Notes under the pieces: generated by a model | Told to the model about the DNA's origin: nothing | The model's input: the letters and a program-made list of their open reading frames with translations, nothing else | Databases searched by the model: none | Assembly (NCBI GenBank): GCA_004212735.1 | Contig: SHBD01000001.1 | Location: forward strand, 186,001 to 250,000 | Direction: 5' to 3' | DNA: 64,000 nucleotides | Source: SAR116 cluster bacterium | GTDB taxonomy: Bacteria > Pseudomonadota > Alphaproteobacteria > Puniceispirillales > Puniceispirillaceae | Program-made: the position numbers and the translations under genes | Shown: one piece after another, positions 34,742-44,103 of the stretch | Position numbering within the stretch: the first letter of the stretch is position 1 | Layout: each line of letters begins with the position of its first letter

Positions 34742-35782
34742 ATGACTGACGAAAAGAAAATTTCCTGCCGCAATGTCTGGAAACTCTACGGAGATGACCC
34801 GGCGGGGTTTTTGGCGTCACACAACAACAAGCCCACCACCCAGGCGATTCGTGATGGCAATTACATTCCGGCTGTTCGCGATGCCACGATCGATGTCCAT
34901 ACCGGTGAAATTCTTGTCATTATGGGGCTCAGCGGGTCTGGCAAATCAACGCTGGTTCGCTGCATGTCAAAACTCATCGACCCGACGGGTGGTGAGATTG
35001 ATTTTGATGGCACTGATCTGCTGCGTGCCAGCAAAGAGGAATTGATTGAAATCCGGCGTCATAAGATGGGCATGGTCTTTCAGAATTTCGCCCTTTTGCC
35101 GCACCGCAACGTCATTCAGAACATCGCTTTTCCGCTTGAGGTGCAGGGGATCAACAAAGAGGAGAGAGAGGCCAAGGCCCGCGAGATCATTGAACTGGTT
35201 GGTCTTGAAGGGCGTGATAAATATTTCCCGCGTGAGCTGTCTGGTGGCCAGCAACAGCGTGTCGGCCTTGCCCGTTCGCTTGCGGCTGAGCCTGATGTCT
35301 GGTTCCTCGATGAACCATTTTCGGCACTTGATCCACTGATCCGCAAGGAAATGCAGAACGAATTTCTGCGGCTGCAGAACATGTTGCATAAAACCATCGT
35401 GTTTATCACGCATGATTTTGACGAGGCCATCCGCCTGGCAGACCGGATCGCCATCATGTTTGAGGGGGAGATCGTTCAGGTTGGCACGGCCGAGGAATTG
35501 ATCACCAATCCGGCAACGGACTATGTGGCTGAATTCACAAGGGACATTCCCCGGGCAAAGCTGTTGTCGGTGGCCAGCCTGATGCAGCCTACCAAAAAGA
35601 AAAAGGCAGGAAAGCTCAGCGTCAAAGCAAGTGATCGGATTGCCTCGGTGGCGTCGGCGGTGCTGATGCAGCCGGATGACGTCACGGTGCTGGATGATGC
35701 GGGCAAGATTTGTGGTGAGCTGTCGCGTGATCAGGTCGCCGCCATCCTGTTCGACACTGAAACCACCTCGGCTGGAGCCTGA
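34742..35782 (+). CDS. tmoV: TMAO/betaine-type ABC transporter ATP-binding protein
   Basis: A 346-residue ProV-like ATPase. Walker A 'GLSGSGKST' is at 62-70, the signature 'LSGGQQQRVGLARSLA' at about 160 and Walker B 'DVWFLDEPFSALD' just after. The N-terminal extension before the Walker domain and the C-terminal tail with 'RIASVASAVLMQPDDVTVLD' (a CBS-like remnant) fit glycine-betaine-type importers. I start at ATG 34742 (MTDEKKIS); the frame is open 13 codons higher, inside the upstream hairpin region. Two bases separate its stop from the permease start. The name follows the ProVWX convention (V = ATPase). Confidence 0.87.
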   Translation: MTDEKKISCRNVWKLYGDDPAGFLASHNNKPTTQAIRDGNYIPAVRDATIDVHTGEILVIMGLSGSGKSTLVRCMSKLIDPTGGEIDFDGTDLLRASKEELIEIRRHKMGMVFQNFALLPHRNVIQNIAFPLEVQGINKEEREAKAREIIELVGLEGRDKYFPRELSGGQQQRVGLARSLAAEPDVWFLDEPFSALDPLIRKEMQNEFLRLQNMLHKTIVFITHDFDEAIRLADRIAIMFEGEIVQVGTAEELITNPATDYVAEFTRDIPRAKLLSVASLMQPTKKKKAGKLSVKASDRIASVASAVLMQPDDVTVLDDAGKICGELSRDQVAAILFDTETTSAGA

Positions 35783-35784
35783 TC

Positions 35785-37782
35785 ATGGCTGGTCCGGTTC
35801 CGGCGACTGAGCAGATGCCATCACGCCTGAACATGATGGCACCGATGATCCCCTTTGCCCTCCTGTGGCTGTTCAAGCCGTTGCTGCCGTCTTGGGCGAT
35901 TGTCCCACCCAAGAGCTGTCTTGGTGGCTGCGGGACGATCGAGGGTCTGATCCCATTTGTTGACTGGGTTAATGCCGGGATACAATTTCTGCGCTCCTAC
36001 GAAATCTTTGGCCTGTTCACTTTCCGTGATATCACGCGTTCGATCGCTCGGGGCATTGATGTGCCGCTCGATTTCACCGAGGCGCTCCTCTACAAGGGAT
36101 TTGGTGCCGTTGGCCCAATGCCATGGGTGATGATCGTTGGTCTGATGATTGTTTTCGGTCTCTATCTTCGCGGCTGGCGGTTGGCGCTGCTTGGCGGCGG
36201 CACCTTCTTCTACCTCTCGCTGTTTAGCCTGCGCGGGATCTGGGAGTTGTCGATGAAGACATTGTCGGCCATCGCCGTGTCGGTGCCGCTTGCCGCCATC
36301 ATCGGTCTGCTGATCGGCATTGCGGCGGCAAAGCGCCAGAGAATTGCCATGGTGGTTGCGCCGATGCTCAACATCCTGCAGTCATTGCCGCATTTTTCCT
36401 ATCTGATTATTGTCGCCATCTTCTTTGGTGTCGGGGCAAAGGCCGGTGTTATTGCCACGGTGATTTTTGCCTTTCCCCCAATGACCCGTCTGACAATGCT
36501 GGGTCTGCGCGAGATTTCCAGCGAAGTTCGTGAGGCTGGGATCATGGCTGGCTGCACCCGTTGGCAGATGCTCTACAAGGTCGAAATCCCCTCGGCACGT
36601 TCGGCGCTGATGCTGGGTGTCAATCAGGTGATCATGCAATGTCTTGCCATGGTGGTAATCGCCTCTTTCATTGGCCAGCCCGGGCTTGGCCATGATCTGC
36701 TTACGCGGCTGCAAAATCTGCGCCTTGGCCAGGCCTTTGAGATTGGCGTTGCCGTCGTCCTGATCGCCGTGACTCTTGATCGCTTCAGCCAGGCACTTGT
36801 CGAAAAGGAGCCGGAACGAATCAAGGATGGCCCGCTCTGGGTGCGGCATCCCTATCTCTGCGCCATAGCGTTGATCATTGTCGGCTCGATCGGTCTTGCC
36901 AGCCTGACAGAGGCCGCCGTGCAATTGCCAAAGGAATATACCGTCTCGATCTCCAGCTATCTGGATGCGATGATCAAATTCATCACAACCTCGCTGTTTA
37001 CCCCGCTTGGAATCCTGCGTGATTTTCTGCTTGTCTATGTGTTCATGCCGACCAAGGCGACCTTCCAATCGATGCCGTGGGTGGCAGTGATGGCGCTGAT
37101 CGGGTGTGTCGGCTGGAAACTTGGTCGCTGGAAGCTGGCTTTGACCGTCATGGCCTTTGTTTTCTTCATTGCCGCCTCGGGCTATTGGGTGCGTGCCGTG
37201 ATCACGCTCTATATGGTCTTTGTGGCTTTGTGCATTTGCGCCGCCATTGGCATTCCACTGGGAATCTGGGCGGCAAAAAAGGACCGGCGGACGAAATTTG
37301 TTCTGGGCTTGTGTGATACCTTTCAGACCTTCCCATCTTTCATCTACCTCCTGCCAGCCGTGATGCTGTTCCAGATCAGTGATGTTTCGGCAATCTTCGC
37401 CATTGTTGTCTATGCCACCATTCCGATCACCCGCTATACGATTTTTGGTCTGCGCAACGTTCCAAGCCAGATTGTTGAGGCGGCGCTGACCTCGGGATGC
37501 ACTGAACGCCAGATGCTGTGGAAGGTGCGGATGCCGATGGCCTTTCCCGAAATGCTGCTTGGCCTCAACCAGACGCTGATGTTTGCGCTGTTCATGGTGA
37601 TGATTGCCGGCTTTATCGGCACGGTTGACCTCAGCCAGGAAATTTTTCGGGCGCTGTCATTCAATGATGGTGGCAAGGGTCTGGTGATCGGGCTGTGCGT
37701 CTCCCTGATCGGCCTGACGGCTGACCGTTTGCTGGTCGAATGGTCGAACCAGCAGAAAAAACGCCTCGGTTTCGCCAATTAG
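35785..37782 (+). CDS. tmoW: TMAO/betaine-type ABC transporter permease, two fused permease domains
   Basis: A 665-residue inner-membrane protein with two binding-protein-dependent permease domains in tandem. Each has its EAA-type coupling loop: 'EVREAGIMAGCTRWQMLYKV' in the first half and 'QIVEAALTSGCTERQMLWKV' in the second, both followed by the usual membrane helices. Many osmolyte importers use a single permease as a homodimer, so this fused form supplies both halves in one chain. The gene's last four bases overlap the end of the minus-strand ftsX-like gene (37779-37782). Confidence 0.88.
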   Translation: MAGPVPATEQMPSRLNMMAPMIPFALLWLFKPLLPSWAIVPPKSCLGGCGTIEGLIPFVDWVNAGIQFLRSYEIFGLFTFRDITRSIARGIDVPLDFTEALLYKGFGAVGPMPWVMIVGLMIVFGLYLRGWRLALLGGGTFFYLSLFSLRGIWELSMKTLSAIAVSVPLAAIIGLLIGIAAAKRQRIAMVVAPMLNILQSLPHFSYLIIVAIFFGVGAKAGVIATVIFAFPPMTRLTMLGLREISSEVREAGIMAGCTRWQMLYKVEIPSARSALMLGVNQVIMQCLAMVVIASFIGQPGLGHDLLTRLQNLRLGQAFEIGVAVVLIAVTLDRFSQALVEKEPERIKDGPLWVRHPYLCAIALIIVGSIGLASLTEAAVQLPKEYTVSISSYLDAMIKFITTSLFTPLGILRDFLLVYVFMPTKATFQSMPWVAVMALIGCVGWKLGRWKLALTVMAFVFFIAASGYWVRAVITLYMVFVALCICAAIGIPLGIWAAKKDRRTKFVLGLCDTFQTFPSFIYLLPAVMLFQISDVSAIFAIVVYATIPITRYTIFGLRNVPSQIVEAALTSGCTERQMLWKVRMPMAFPEMLLGLNQTLMFALFMVMIAGFIGTVDLSQEIFRALSFNDGGKGLVIGLCVSLIGLTADRLLVEWSNQQKKRLGFAN

Positions 37783-40349
37783 GCCTCGCGCAATAACGGC
37801 GCAGGTTTGCGCCCCAATGTGCGGGTGGCTCCGGCTAGCCCCAATAGAGCAGTTGCGCCAGCGCCGGCAAAGCTGGTGGTCAGCACGAGCTTGCCATAGA
37901 ACACGAAATCAGCCTGCAGAAATTGCGTGATCAAGGCCCAGCTTGCGAGCGATCCAATCAATGTTGCGGCAAAGGCGGTCAACACGCCAAGCAACGCATA
38001 TTCAAAGAACCATGCAATCACGATTGAGATTCGGGTGGCCCCAAGCACCTTGAGGATGACTGAATCGGCCAGTCGCTGCGCCTCGGTACTGGCAACGGTG
38101 CCAGCCAGAACGGCGATGCCGGCCACAAGTGTGATCAGCGCGGTCAGCTGGACGGCGCTGCCAAGCAGGCCGATAATGCGCTGTGCGGTGGCCACCGCCT
38201 CACGTACCGAGATTGCCGAGACATTGGAAAATCTGTCCGTTACCCTGATCTCGACACGGTCTGCGGCGAGATCGTCGCTCACATGTGTTGTCGCCATCCA
38301 GCTGTGGGGCGCAGCCTCCAGCATTCCGGGCGATAGAATGAAAACGAAATTCAGCGAGAAACTCTCCCACTCCACATCCCTTATGTTGGTGATGGTGGCC
38401 TCGAATTTACGCCCAAGCACATTAAAAGCAACGCTGTCCCCAATCCACACGCCCAGCTCCAGGGCTTCTTCTTGCGACATGGAAACAAGGGGTGTGCCCT
38501 GATAATCAGCTGGCCACCAATCGCCAGCGATTACGTCAGCGCCGGCAGGTGGTGCGCCGGCCCATGTCAACGCCCGGTCACCGCGCAAAACCCACGCCGC
38601 GCCATTTTGCGGGTCAAAATCACTGGCCGGACGACCGCCGATTGCCGTGACACGCCCGCGTAGCATCGGCGTTTGGGTGATCTCCGTCACCCCCTGTGTC
38701 GCCGTGGCGATCTTGAGGAACTCGTCGATCTGTTGCGGCTGGATGTCGATGAAGAACCAGGCAGGCGCTTCCTCGGCAACGCGCATGTCGATCTGTCGGC
38801 TTAGATTGGCCTGTGAGAGAGCAACGGCAACCAGCACCGAGAGCCCTAGGCCAAATGCGATGATCACGGCGCGCACCGGTGATCCGGGGCGGGTGATCGC
38901 CGACAGCGCCAGCCGTGCTGGCACATAGCGTGGCGATGGTACCTGCCGCATCACCCGCATCAATAACTCACCAAGCCCGGCGAGCAGCACCAATGCGGCA
39001 ATCGACCCGCCGATAAAGCTGACGGTCAAAGCAAGATTGCGTGTTGCCAGAAACGCCAGCAGCGCCAGCGCCCCAAGCGCCGCGCCTGTCATCACCAGAT
39101 AGATTGTCCGGGGGCGGCCCTGCGGCATCTCGACAAGGCTGCGGAACAGATGGGCGGCCCGCACCTCCTCAGCTTTTGCAACTGGCCAGAGGGCGAACAG
39201 AAACGATGTAACAAGGCCGAAGCTGGCGGCGATGGCAAGCGGCACCGGATAGACTGACAGCGTCAGCGGAACGGTGATGTAAGCGCCAAGAATATCAAGC
39301 GCGAGTGCCGGTGCCACGGCTGCCAGAATCACACCAAGGCAGACACCAAGGCTGGCGATCAGCATCACCTGCAACAGATAGACCCGGAAAATCAGCCGCG
39401 CCGGAGCGCCAAGACATTTCAACGTGGCAATGACCGGCATCCGGCTGGCGAGCCAGGCCCGCACCGCACCTGCCACGCCAAGGCCGCCAATCAGCAGCGC
39501 TGTCAATCCGACCAGCACCAAAAAGACTTCCGCCCTGTCGATAAATTCCTCGAAACCGGGTGCCGCATCGTCAACATCGCGGACCCTGACATTGGTGTCC
39601 GCCGTCACCGTTTCCAGCGTTTCGACGGCCTGTTTGGCACTGGTGATATCGTCCAGCAATAGCCGCGATTTATAGGTGATGAAGGCGCCGGGCTGTGCAA
39701 GACCGGTTGCCACCAACGTTTCAGCAGAAATCAGCACGCGGGGGCCAAAGCTGATGAAGCTCACGGATCTGTCCGGTTCATAGAGCAGTGCCGCAGAGAC
39801 GCGGACGGTTGCCTCGCCAAGCCGCGCCGTGTCGCCGGGCGACAATCCCATCATCCGCAGCAATTGCGCGTCGGCAACCATGCCATTATCGGCAAGGGCG
39901 GTCTCCAGGCTCAGATTGCCGCCAGTCGTCTCATCCAGTTCGGCCGCACCAACCAGCGGCCAATTTTGATCAACGGCCTTTAACTCAACCAGCTTGCGGT
40001 CATCATTGGTTTGCAGCATGGCCCGCATCTGCACGGTATTTGACAGGGTGCCATAGCGGGCAGCCGCCTCGCGCACCGCCATCTCAGGCGCTGTGTGCCG
40101 GCTCCGCAATTCAATATCACCGCCCAACAACACCCGGGCATTATTGGCAATGCCATCCCGCATCGCCTCGGCGACTGAGCCAACAGTGCCAATCGCGGCG
40201 ACGCCGAGAAGCAGAGCCATCAGGAAAACGCGAAAACGCCGCACACTGCCACGCACCTCGCGGCGGGCAAAGCGCCAGGCCAGTAACCAGTCGCTGCGTC
40301 CGGTTGTGGCCTGTGGATTATTCTGCTGGCTCGCGATGTCTTTCGTCAT
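37779..40349 (-). CDS. FtsX-like ABC transporter permease (YbbP type)
   Basis: An 856-residue membrane protein with two FtsX/MacB-type permease regions and large periplasmic loops; about ten membrane helices are seen, for example 'FLVLVGLTALLIGGLGVAGAV' (residues about 275-295) and 'LTALITLVAGIAVLAGTVAS' near 750. This size and partner gene match the YbbA-YbbP system, which lies beside tesA in many proteobacteria and is thought to handle lipids or envelope substrates. Its start overlaps the ATPase gene by four bases. The exact substrate is unknown. Confidence 0.85.
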   Translation of the reverse strand: MTKDIASQQNNPQATTGRSDWLLAWRFARREVRGSVRRFRVFLMALLLGVAAIGTVGSVAEAMRDGIANNARVLLGGDIELRSRHTAPEMAVREAAARYGTLSNTVQMRAMLQTNDDRKLVELKAVDQNWPLVGAAELDETTGGNLSLETALADNGMVADAQLLRMMGLSPGDTARLGEATVRVSAALLYEPDRSVSFISFGPRVLISAETLVATGLAQPGAFITYKSRLLLDDITSAKQAVETLETVTADTNVRVRDVDDAAPGFEEFIDRAEVFLVLVGLTALLIGGLGVAGAVRAWLASRMPVIATLKCLGAPARLIFRVYLLQVMLIASLGVCLGVILAAVAPALALDILGAYITVPLTLSVYPVPLAIAASFGLVTSFLFALWPVAKAEEVRAAHLFRSLVEMPQGRPRTIYLVMTGAALGALALLAFLATRNLALTVSFIGGSIAALVLLAGLGELLMRVMRQVPSPRYVPARLALSAITRPGSPVRAVIIAFGLGLSVLVAVALSQANLSRQIDMRVAEEAPAWFFIDIQPQQIDEFLKIATATQGVTEITQTPMLRGRVTAIGGRPASDFDPQNGAAWVLRGDRALTWAGAPPAGADVIAGDWWPADYQGTPLVSMSQEEALELGVWIGDSVAFNVLGRKFEATITNIRDVEWESFSLNFVFILSPGMLEAAPHSWMATTHVSDDLAADRVEIRVTDRFSNVSAISVREAVATAQRIIGLLGSAVQLTALITLVAGIAVLAGTVASTEAQRLADSVILKVLGATRISIVIAWFFEYALLGVLTAFAATLIGSLASWALITQFLQADFVFYGKLVLTTSFAGAGATALLGLAGATRTLGRKPAPLLREA

Positions 40350-41155
40350 GACGCGTGAACAGCGCTGTCATGAACCAACAGGCCGTCCTCTATATGCAGA
40401 ACACGGGAACAGCGTTTGGCAAGACCCGCATCATGCGTGACCAGCACCAGTGCGGCACCAGCGGCTTTTGCTGCGGCAAACAGCGTGTTGATAACGTTTT
40501 CACCGGTGGCGCTGTCGAGGTTTCCGGTCGGCTCATCAGCAAGAAGAATCTGCGGGCGCGGTGCAATGGCTCTGGCGATGGCGACACGCTGTTGTTCTCC
40601 CCCCGAGAGCTGGTCTGGCAAATGTGTCAACCGGTGTCCAAGCCCTACGGATTCGAGCGCCACCTGCGCCAGTGTTTCGGCCTCACGATTTCCCGCAAGT
40701 TCCAACGGCACCGCCACATTCTGGATTGCCGTCATTGACGGGATTAGACGAAAAGCCTGAAAAACGATACCAACCTTGTCGCGGCGCAGTGCTGCCAGCG
40801 AGTCCTCACCCATTTCCGTGATGTCCTGATTGGCAAGCTCGATGGTGCCACTGCTCAGGCTCTCCAGCCCGGACATGATCATCAACAGACTGGTCTTGCC
40901 AGCGCCGCTGGGGCCAAGAATGCCAACGCTCTCTCCCGCCGAGATGGTAAGTGAAATGCCTTTGAGGATATCAATCATGCCATCTGCACTTTTCAGTGCC
41001 AGCCGGGCATTATCGAGCATGATGACGGGTGTCGGCGCGGCGTGTGCCTTGGCGGTGGTTGGCATTTCAGGGCTTTCTGACTTGGTAATTGGTTTGGCTA
41101 TTCGGTTTGGCTTACTTGAGGATTTGATCTGGAATATGTTTAGGGGTATTCCCAC
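40346..41155 (-). CDS. ABC transporter ATP-binding protein (YbbA/LolD type)
   Basis: ATPase of up to 269 residues. Walker A 'GILGPSGAGKTSLLMIMSG', signature 'LSGGEQQRVAIARAIA' and Walker B 'ILLADEPTGNLD' place it in the LolD/MacB/YbbA group that powers FtsX-like permeases. The first 30 residues of the longest frame (MGIPLNIFQIK...) are not typical; ATG 41065 (MPTTAKAH) would give 239 residues and is a good alternative. It is co-transcribed with the ftsX-like gene and divergent from the tesA-like esterase, the classic tesA-ybbA-ybbP arrangement. Confidence 0.88.
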   Translation of the reverse strand: MGIPLNIFQIKSSSKPNRIAKPITKSESPEMPTTAKAHAAPTPVIMLDNARLALKSADGMIDILKGISLTISAGESVGILGPSGAGKTSLLMIMSGLESLSSGTIELANQDITEMGEDSLAALRRDKVGIVFQAFRLIPSMTAIQNVAVPLELAGNREAETLAQVALESVGLGHRLTHLPDQLSGGEQQRVAIARAIAPRPQILLADEPTGNLDSATGENVINTLFAAAKAAGAALVLVTHDAGLAKRCSRVLHIEDGLLVHDSAVHAS

Positions 41156-41253
41156 ATCACCATAGAAAGGGCAACGACTATCCTGGCGGAGCCGTTGATC
41201 CAGACGTCGCCATCTCTAATCGATATGGGCGTTAACCGAGGGGGGTCAATCAT

Positions 41254-41988
41254 TTGTTCACTGTTTTTTTGTCTGTGAAGTCTGCATCAATGCGCGACCT
41301 GTGGTCTACACGCCAACGGGCACTTGACCGTCTATTGATCATGCTGTTGATCACGCCACTGTTTCTGGTGTGCCTCTCTGCCTTCGCGGATGGCGCAGAA
41401 AGCGCAGAAGGCGCAGATGGTGACAACAGGCCACGGCTGATGATTCTGGGTGACTCGCTCGTCGCGGGTCACGGCCTGCCGCAGGGCCAGGCCTTTCCTG
41501 ATATTCTGCGGATGGAACTGGTTGCCGCCGGGCATGATGTTGAGGTGTTGAATGCGGGCGTGTCGGGTGACACCACAGCCGGCGGTTTGGCGCGCCTTGA
41601 TTGGTCGTTTGCCGAGAACCCGGATGCCCTGATCATCGTCCTTGGTGGCAATGATCTGCTGCGTGGCCTCGAGCCTGAAGCGACAAAAGCCAATCTGGCG
41701 GCGATTATTGACCGTGCCATCAGTCAGAAAATCGTGGTGATGCTGGCTGGCATGCAGGCGCCACGTAATCTTGGTGCAGATTATGCTGGGGAATTTGACG
41801 CCATCTATACCCAGCTGGGAGCGCGTGACGAGGTTATTTTCTATCCCTTCTTTCTGGATGGGGTGGCCCTCGTTCCAGAATTCAACCAGCCAGATGGCAT
41901 GCATCCCAACCGGGCAGGTGTCGATGAAATAGCCAGACGGATCCGGCCAACGGTTGAGGCATTGTTGGCGGCGGTGCCAAATGACTGA
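41254..41988 (+). CDS. tesA: SGNH/GDSL esterase, TesA-like arylesterase
   Basis: A secreted lipase/esterase of about 244 residues. The catalytic Ser is in 'LMILGDSLVAGHGLP', the oxyanion Asn in 'VLGGNDLLRG' and the Asp-His pair in 'DGMHPNRAGVDEIA'. A hydrophobic stretch (LLIMLLITPLFLVCLSAFADG) before the domain is a probable signal peptide to the periplasm. The longest frame starts at a TTG 41254 preceded by 'gaggggggtcaatcat'; ATG 41290 (MRDLWSTR) lacks so good a ribosome site. It is divergent from ybbA, whose product pair is often linked to this esterase. Confidence 0.88.
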   Translation: MFTVFLSVKSASMRDLWSTRQRALDRLLIMLLITPLFLVCLSAFADGAESAEGADGDNRPRLMILGDSLVAGHGLPQGQAFPDILRMELVAAGHDVEVLNAGVSGDTTAGGLARLDWSFAENPDALIIVLGGNDLLRGLEPEATKANLAAIIDRAISQKIVVMLAGMQAPRNLGADYAGEFDAIYTQLGARDEVIFYPFFLDGVALVPEFNQPDGMHPNRAGVDEIARRIRPTVEALLAAVPND

Positions 41989-42213
41989 TGGTGGGCAGAA
42001 CAGAGGCTGCAAAATACTTTGAATTGCGTGGCGCACTGGCCTATAACTGCGCCGGGCCGTTCGGTGCTTGGCAACATCGCGCAGCTACGGCATATTGTTG
42101 CCATATGACGGACCAAATAATGGCCTGATTACGGCTAGAATCGCCGTTAACGGTGGCGCAGCATGCGCCGCTTTCTGTCGGTATTGAGGATAACAACTGG
42201 GATATTGTTGGGA

Positions 42214-42744
42214 ATGATGCGTTTAACAAGAAAACTGACGTTTGCAGTGACTTTGGCTTTCGGGCTTGTTGGTTTGGGCACCGTAATGCCGGCAGCGGCG
42301 CAACCGGTTCAGATGTTGGCTGAAAAGGACTGGGTGGCATACCGTGTTGATGATGGTGGCAAACGGACCTGCTTCATCAGCAGTGTACCAACCAAGAGTG
42401 TTGGCAAATATGATCCTGCAAACCGCGGTGAGACGCGCGTTTATGTCTCGCATGGGCCGGTCCCCGAAGAACGCAATGTGGTGCAGTTCCTGGCTGGTTA
42501 CAAACACAAGCAACAGACAGATGTAAAAGTGACGATCGACACGCGCACCTTCACCTTGTTCACCCTTGAGGGTCGGTCCTACGCCGAGAGTGAGGAAGAC
42601 GATGTTGCGATGATCAAGGCGATGAAACGGGGCAGCAAAATGAAGGTCGTCGGCATTTCCAGCCGGGGAACGAAAACGACAGACACCTATTCGCTTGCCG
42701 GTTTCACCAAGACCAAGAATTTGATAGACAAGACCTGTAAATAA
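42214..42744 (+). CDS. IalB-family (invasion associated locus B) exported protein
   Basis: A 176-residue exported protein from this start. A signal peptide ends at about 'PAAA' ahead of 'QPVQMLAEKDWVAYRVDDG'; the mature part has 'RTCFISSVPTKS', 'VYVSHGPVPEERNVVQF' and 'SRGTKTTDTYSLAGF', the pattern of IalB proteins, which are widespread in Alphaproteobacteria and of unclear function outside Bartonella. Two Cys (in 'RTCF' and the C-terminal 'KTCK') could form a disulfide. The frame also opens at 42163, adding 17 residues with a second hydrophobic stretch. Confidence 0.75.
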   Translation: MMRLTRKLTFAVTLAFGLVGLGTVMPAAAQPVQMLAEKDWVAYRVDDGGKRTCFISSVPTKSVGKYDPANRGETRVYVSHGPVPEERNVVQFLAGYKHKQQTDVKVTIDTRTFTLFTLEGRSYAESEEDDVAMIKAMKRGSKMKVVGISSRGTKTTDTYSLAGFTKTKNLIDKTCK

Positions 42745-42831
42745 GCACCTGTATGAAGGCTAATGGCGGCCGTTTCTGGCCGCGCTCTGGTATGAAAACG
42801 GCGCGGTGCCAGGCGCCATGAAAGCAAAGCA

Positions 42832-43971
42832 ATGACCACTCAGCTTGCCCAGACGCCAATGCCAGACACCGCACCGCATCCGGATGCGCCGGTGCGCCAA
42901 AGCCTGCTTGGCCTGTCACCGGCGGACCTTGAGGCGCAGATCGTTGCCGCGGGCCTGCCAAAATTTCGCGCCCGTCAGTTGTGGCGGTGGGTCTGGCGGC
43001 ATGGCTTGACCAATTTTGACGAGATGAGCGATCTTGGCAAAACAGTCCGCGCCCAGTTTTCCGAGATGTTTCACGCGGATCGGCCCGTGGTGACGCGCCG
43101 CCTGCAATCCAGTGATGGCACGATCAAATGGCTGCTCCGCTTTCCCGATGGCACTGAGGCCGAGACGGTCTACATCCCCGATAGGGAGCGGGGCACTCTC
43201 TGCATCTCCTCGCAGATCGGGTGCACGCTGACCTGTAGTTTTTGCCATACCGGAACGCAGAAGCTGGTGCGCAATCTCAGCACTGCTGAAATCTGCGGTC
43301 AGGTGATGCTGGCCATGGACGAGCTGGGTGACTGGCCAGCGGGCAAGCCAAACCGCCGCCTGACCAATATCGTCCTGATGGGGATGGGTGAGCCGCTGTT
43401 CAATTATGAAAATGTGGCGGCGGCAATGCGCATTATCATGAGCGGTGAGGGCGTTGGTCTGTCAAGGCGCCGGATCACCCTGTCAACCTCCGGTGTGGTG
43501 CCGGAGATCAAGCGGGCGGGTGAGGAGCTTGGCGTCAATCTGGCGATTTCGCTGCATGCTGTGCGTGATGAGCTGCGTGACGAGCTTGTGCCAATCAATC
43601 GCAAATACCCGCTTGCCGCATTAATTGATGCCTGTCGGAATTATCCGGGCCTGTCCAACGCGCGGCGGATCACCTGGGAATATGTGATGCTGGATGGGGT
43701 GAATGACAGCGATGAGGATTGCCGAGAGTTATTGGCATTGATCAAGGGCATCCCGTCAAAACTCAATCTAATCCCCTTCAACCCATGGCCCGGCAGCCCC
43801 TATAAATGTTCCGGTCCAGAGCGGATAGAGGCCTTTGCCCGCAAGGTTTTGAAAGCAGGCTACGCCTCGCCCGTCCGCACGCCGCGTGGTCAGGATATCA
43901 TGGCGGCATGTGGTCAGTTGAAATCGGCCTCCGAGCGGCAGAGACGCCAGAAAACAGGCGTTGCTGGCTAA
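42832..43971 (+). CDS. rlmN: Dual-specificity 23S rRNA / tRNA adenine C2 methyltransferase
   Basis: Radical-SAM methyltransferase of 379 residues that methylates A2503 of 23S rRNA and A37 of some tRNAs. The 4Fe-4S motif CxxxCxxC is 'CTLTCSFC' near residue 132-139; SAM-binding '[12 protein letters not shown]' and the C-terminal '[19 protein letters not shown]' with the catalytic Cys are present, and a second catalytic Cys is in '[10 protein letters not shown]' or nearby. The start after 'aagcaaagca' has a weak ribosome site. It is probably monocistronic. Confidence 0.95.
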   Translation: MTTQLAQTPMPDTAPHPDAPVRQSLLGLSPADLEAQIVAAGLPKFRARQLWRWVWRHGLTNFDEMSDLGKTVRAQFSEMFHADRPVVTRRLQSSDGTIKWLLRFPDGTEAETVYIPDRERGTLCISSQIGCTLTCSFCHTGTQKLVRNLSTAEICGQVMLAMDELGDWPAGKPNRRLTNIVLMGMGEPLFNYENVAAAMRIIMSGEGVGLSRRRITLSTSGVVPEIKRAGEELGVNLAISLHAVRDELRDELVPINRKYPLAALIDACRNYPGLSNARRITWEYVMLDGVNDSDEDCRELLALIKGIPSKLNLIPFNPWPGSPYKCSGPERIEAFARKVLKAGYASPVRTPRGQDIMAACGQLKSASERQRRQKTGVAG

Positions 43972-44103
43972 ATCTTTTTCATGTCGCCAAGGTGGGTGCC
44001 AAGCTGGGCACAAAGGTGGGTAAAGCTATGTCGATGAGACTTGAACAAAACCATGACAGACACTAAGTTATAGGCAACCAATCAGCTATTTGGGGGTTAC
44101 AAA

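Noticed and set aside
42766-42783. Hairpin GCGGCC-N6-GGCCGC after the IalB-type gene
   Set aside because: No T run follows, so a terminator claim is weak; it may only be a stable stem.
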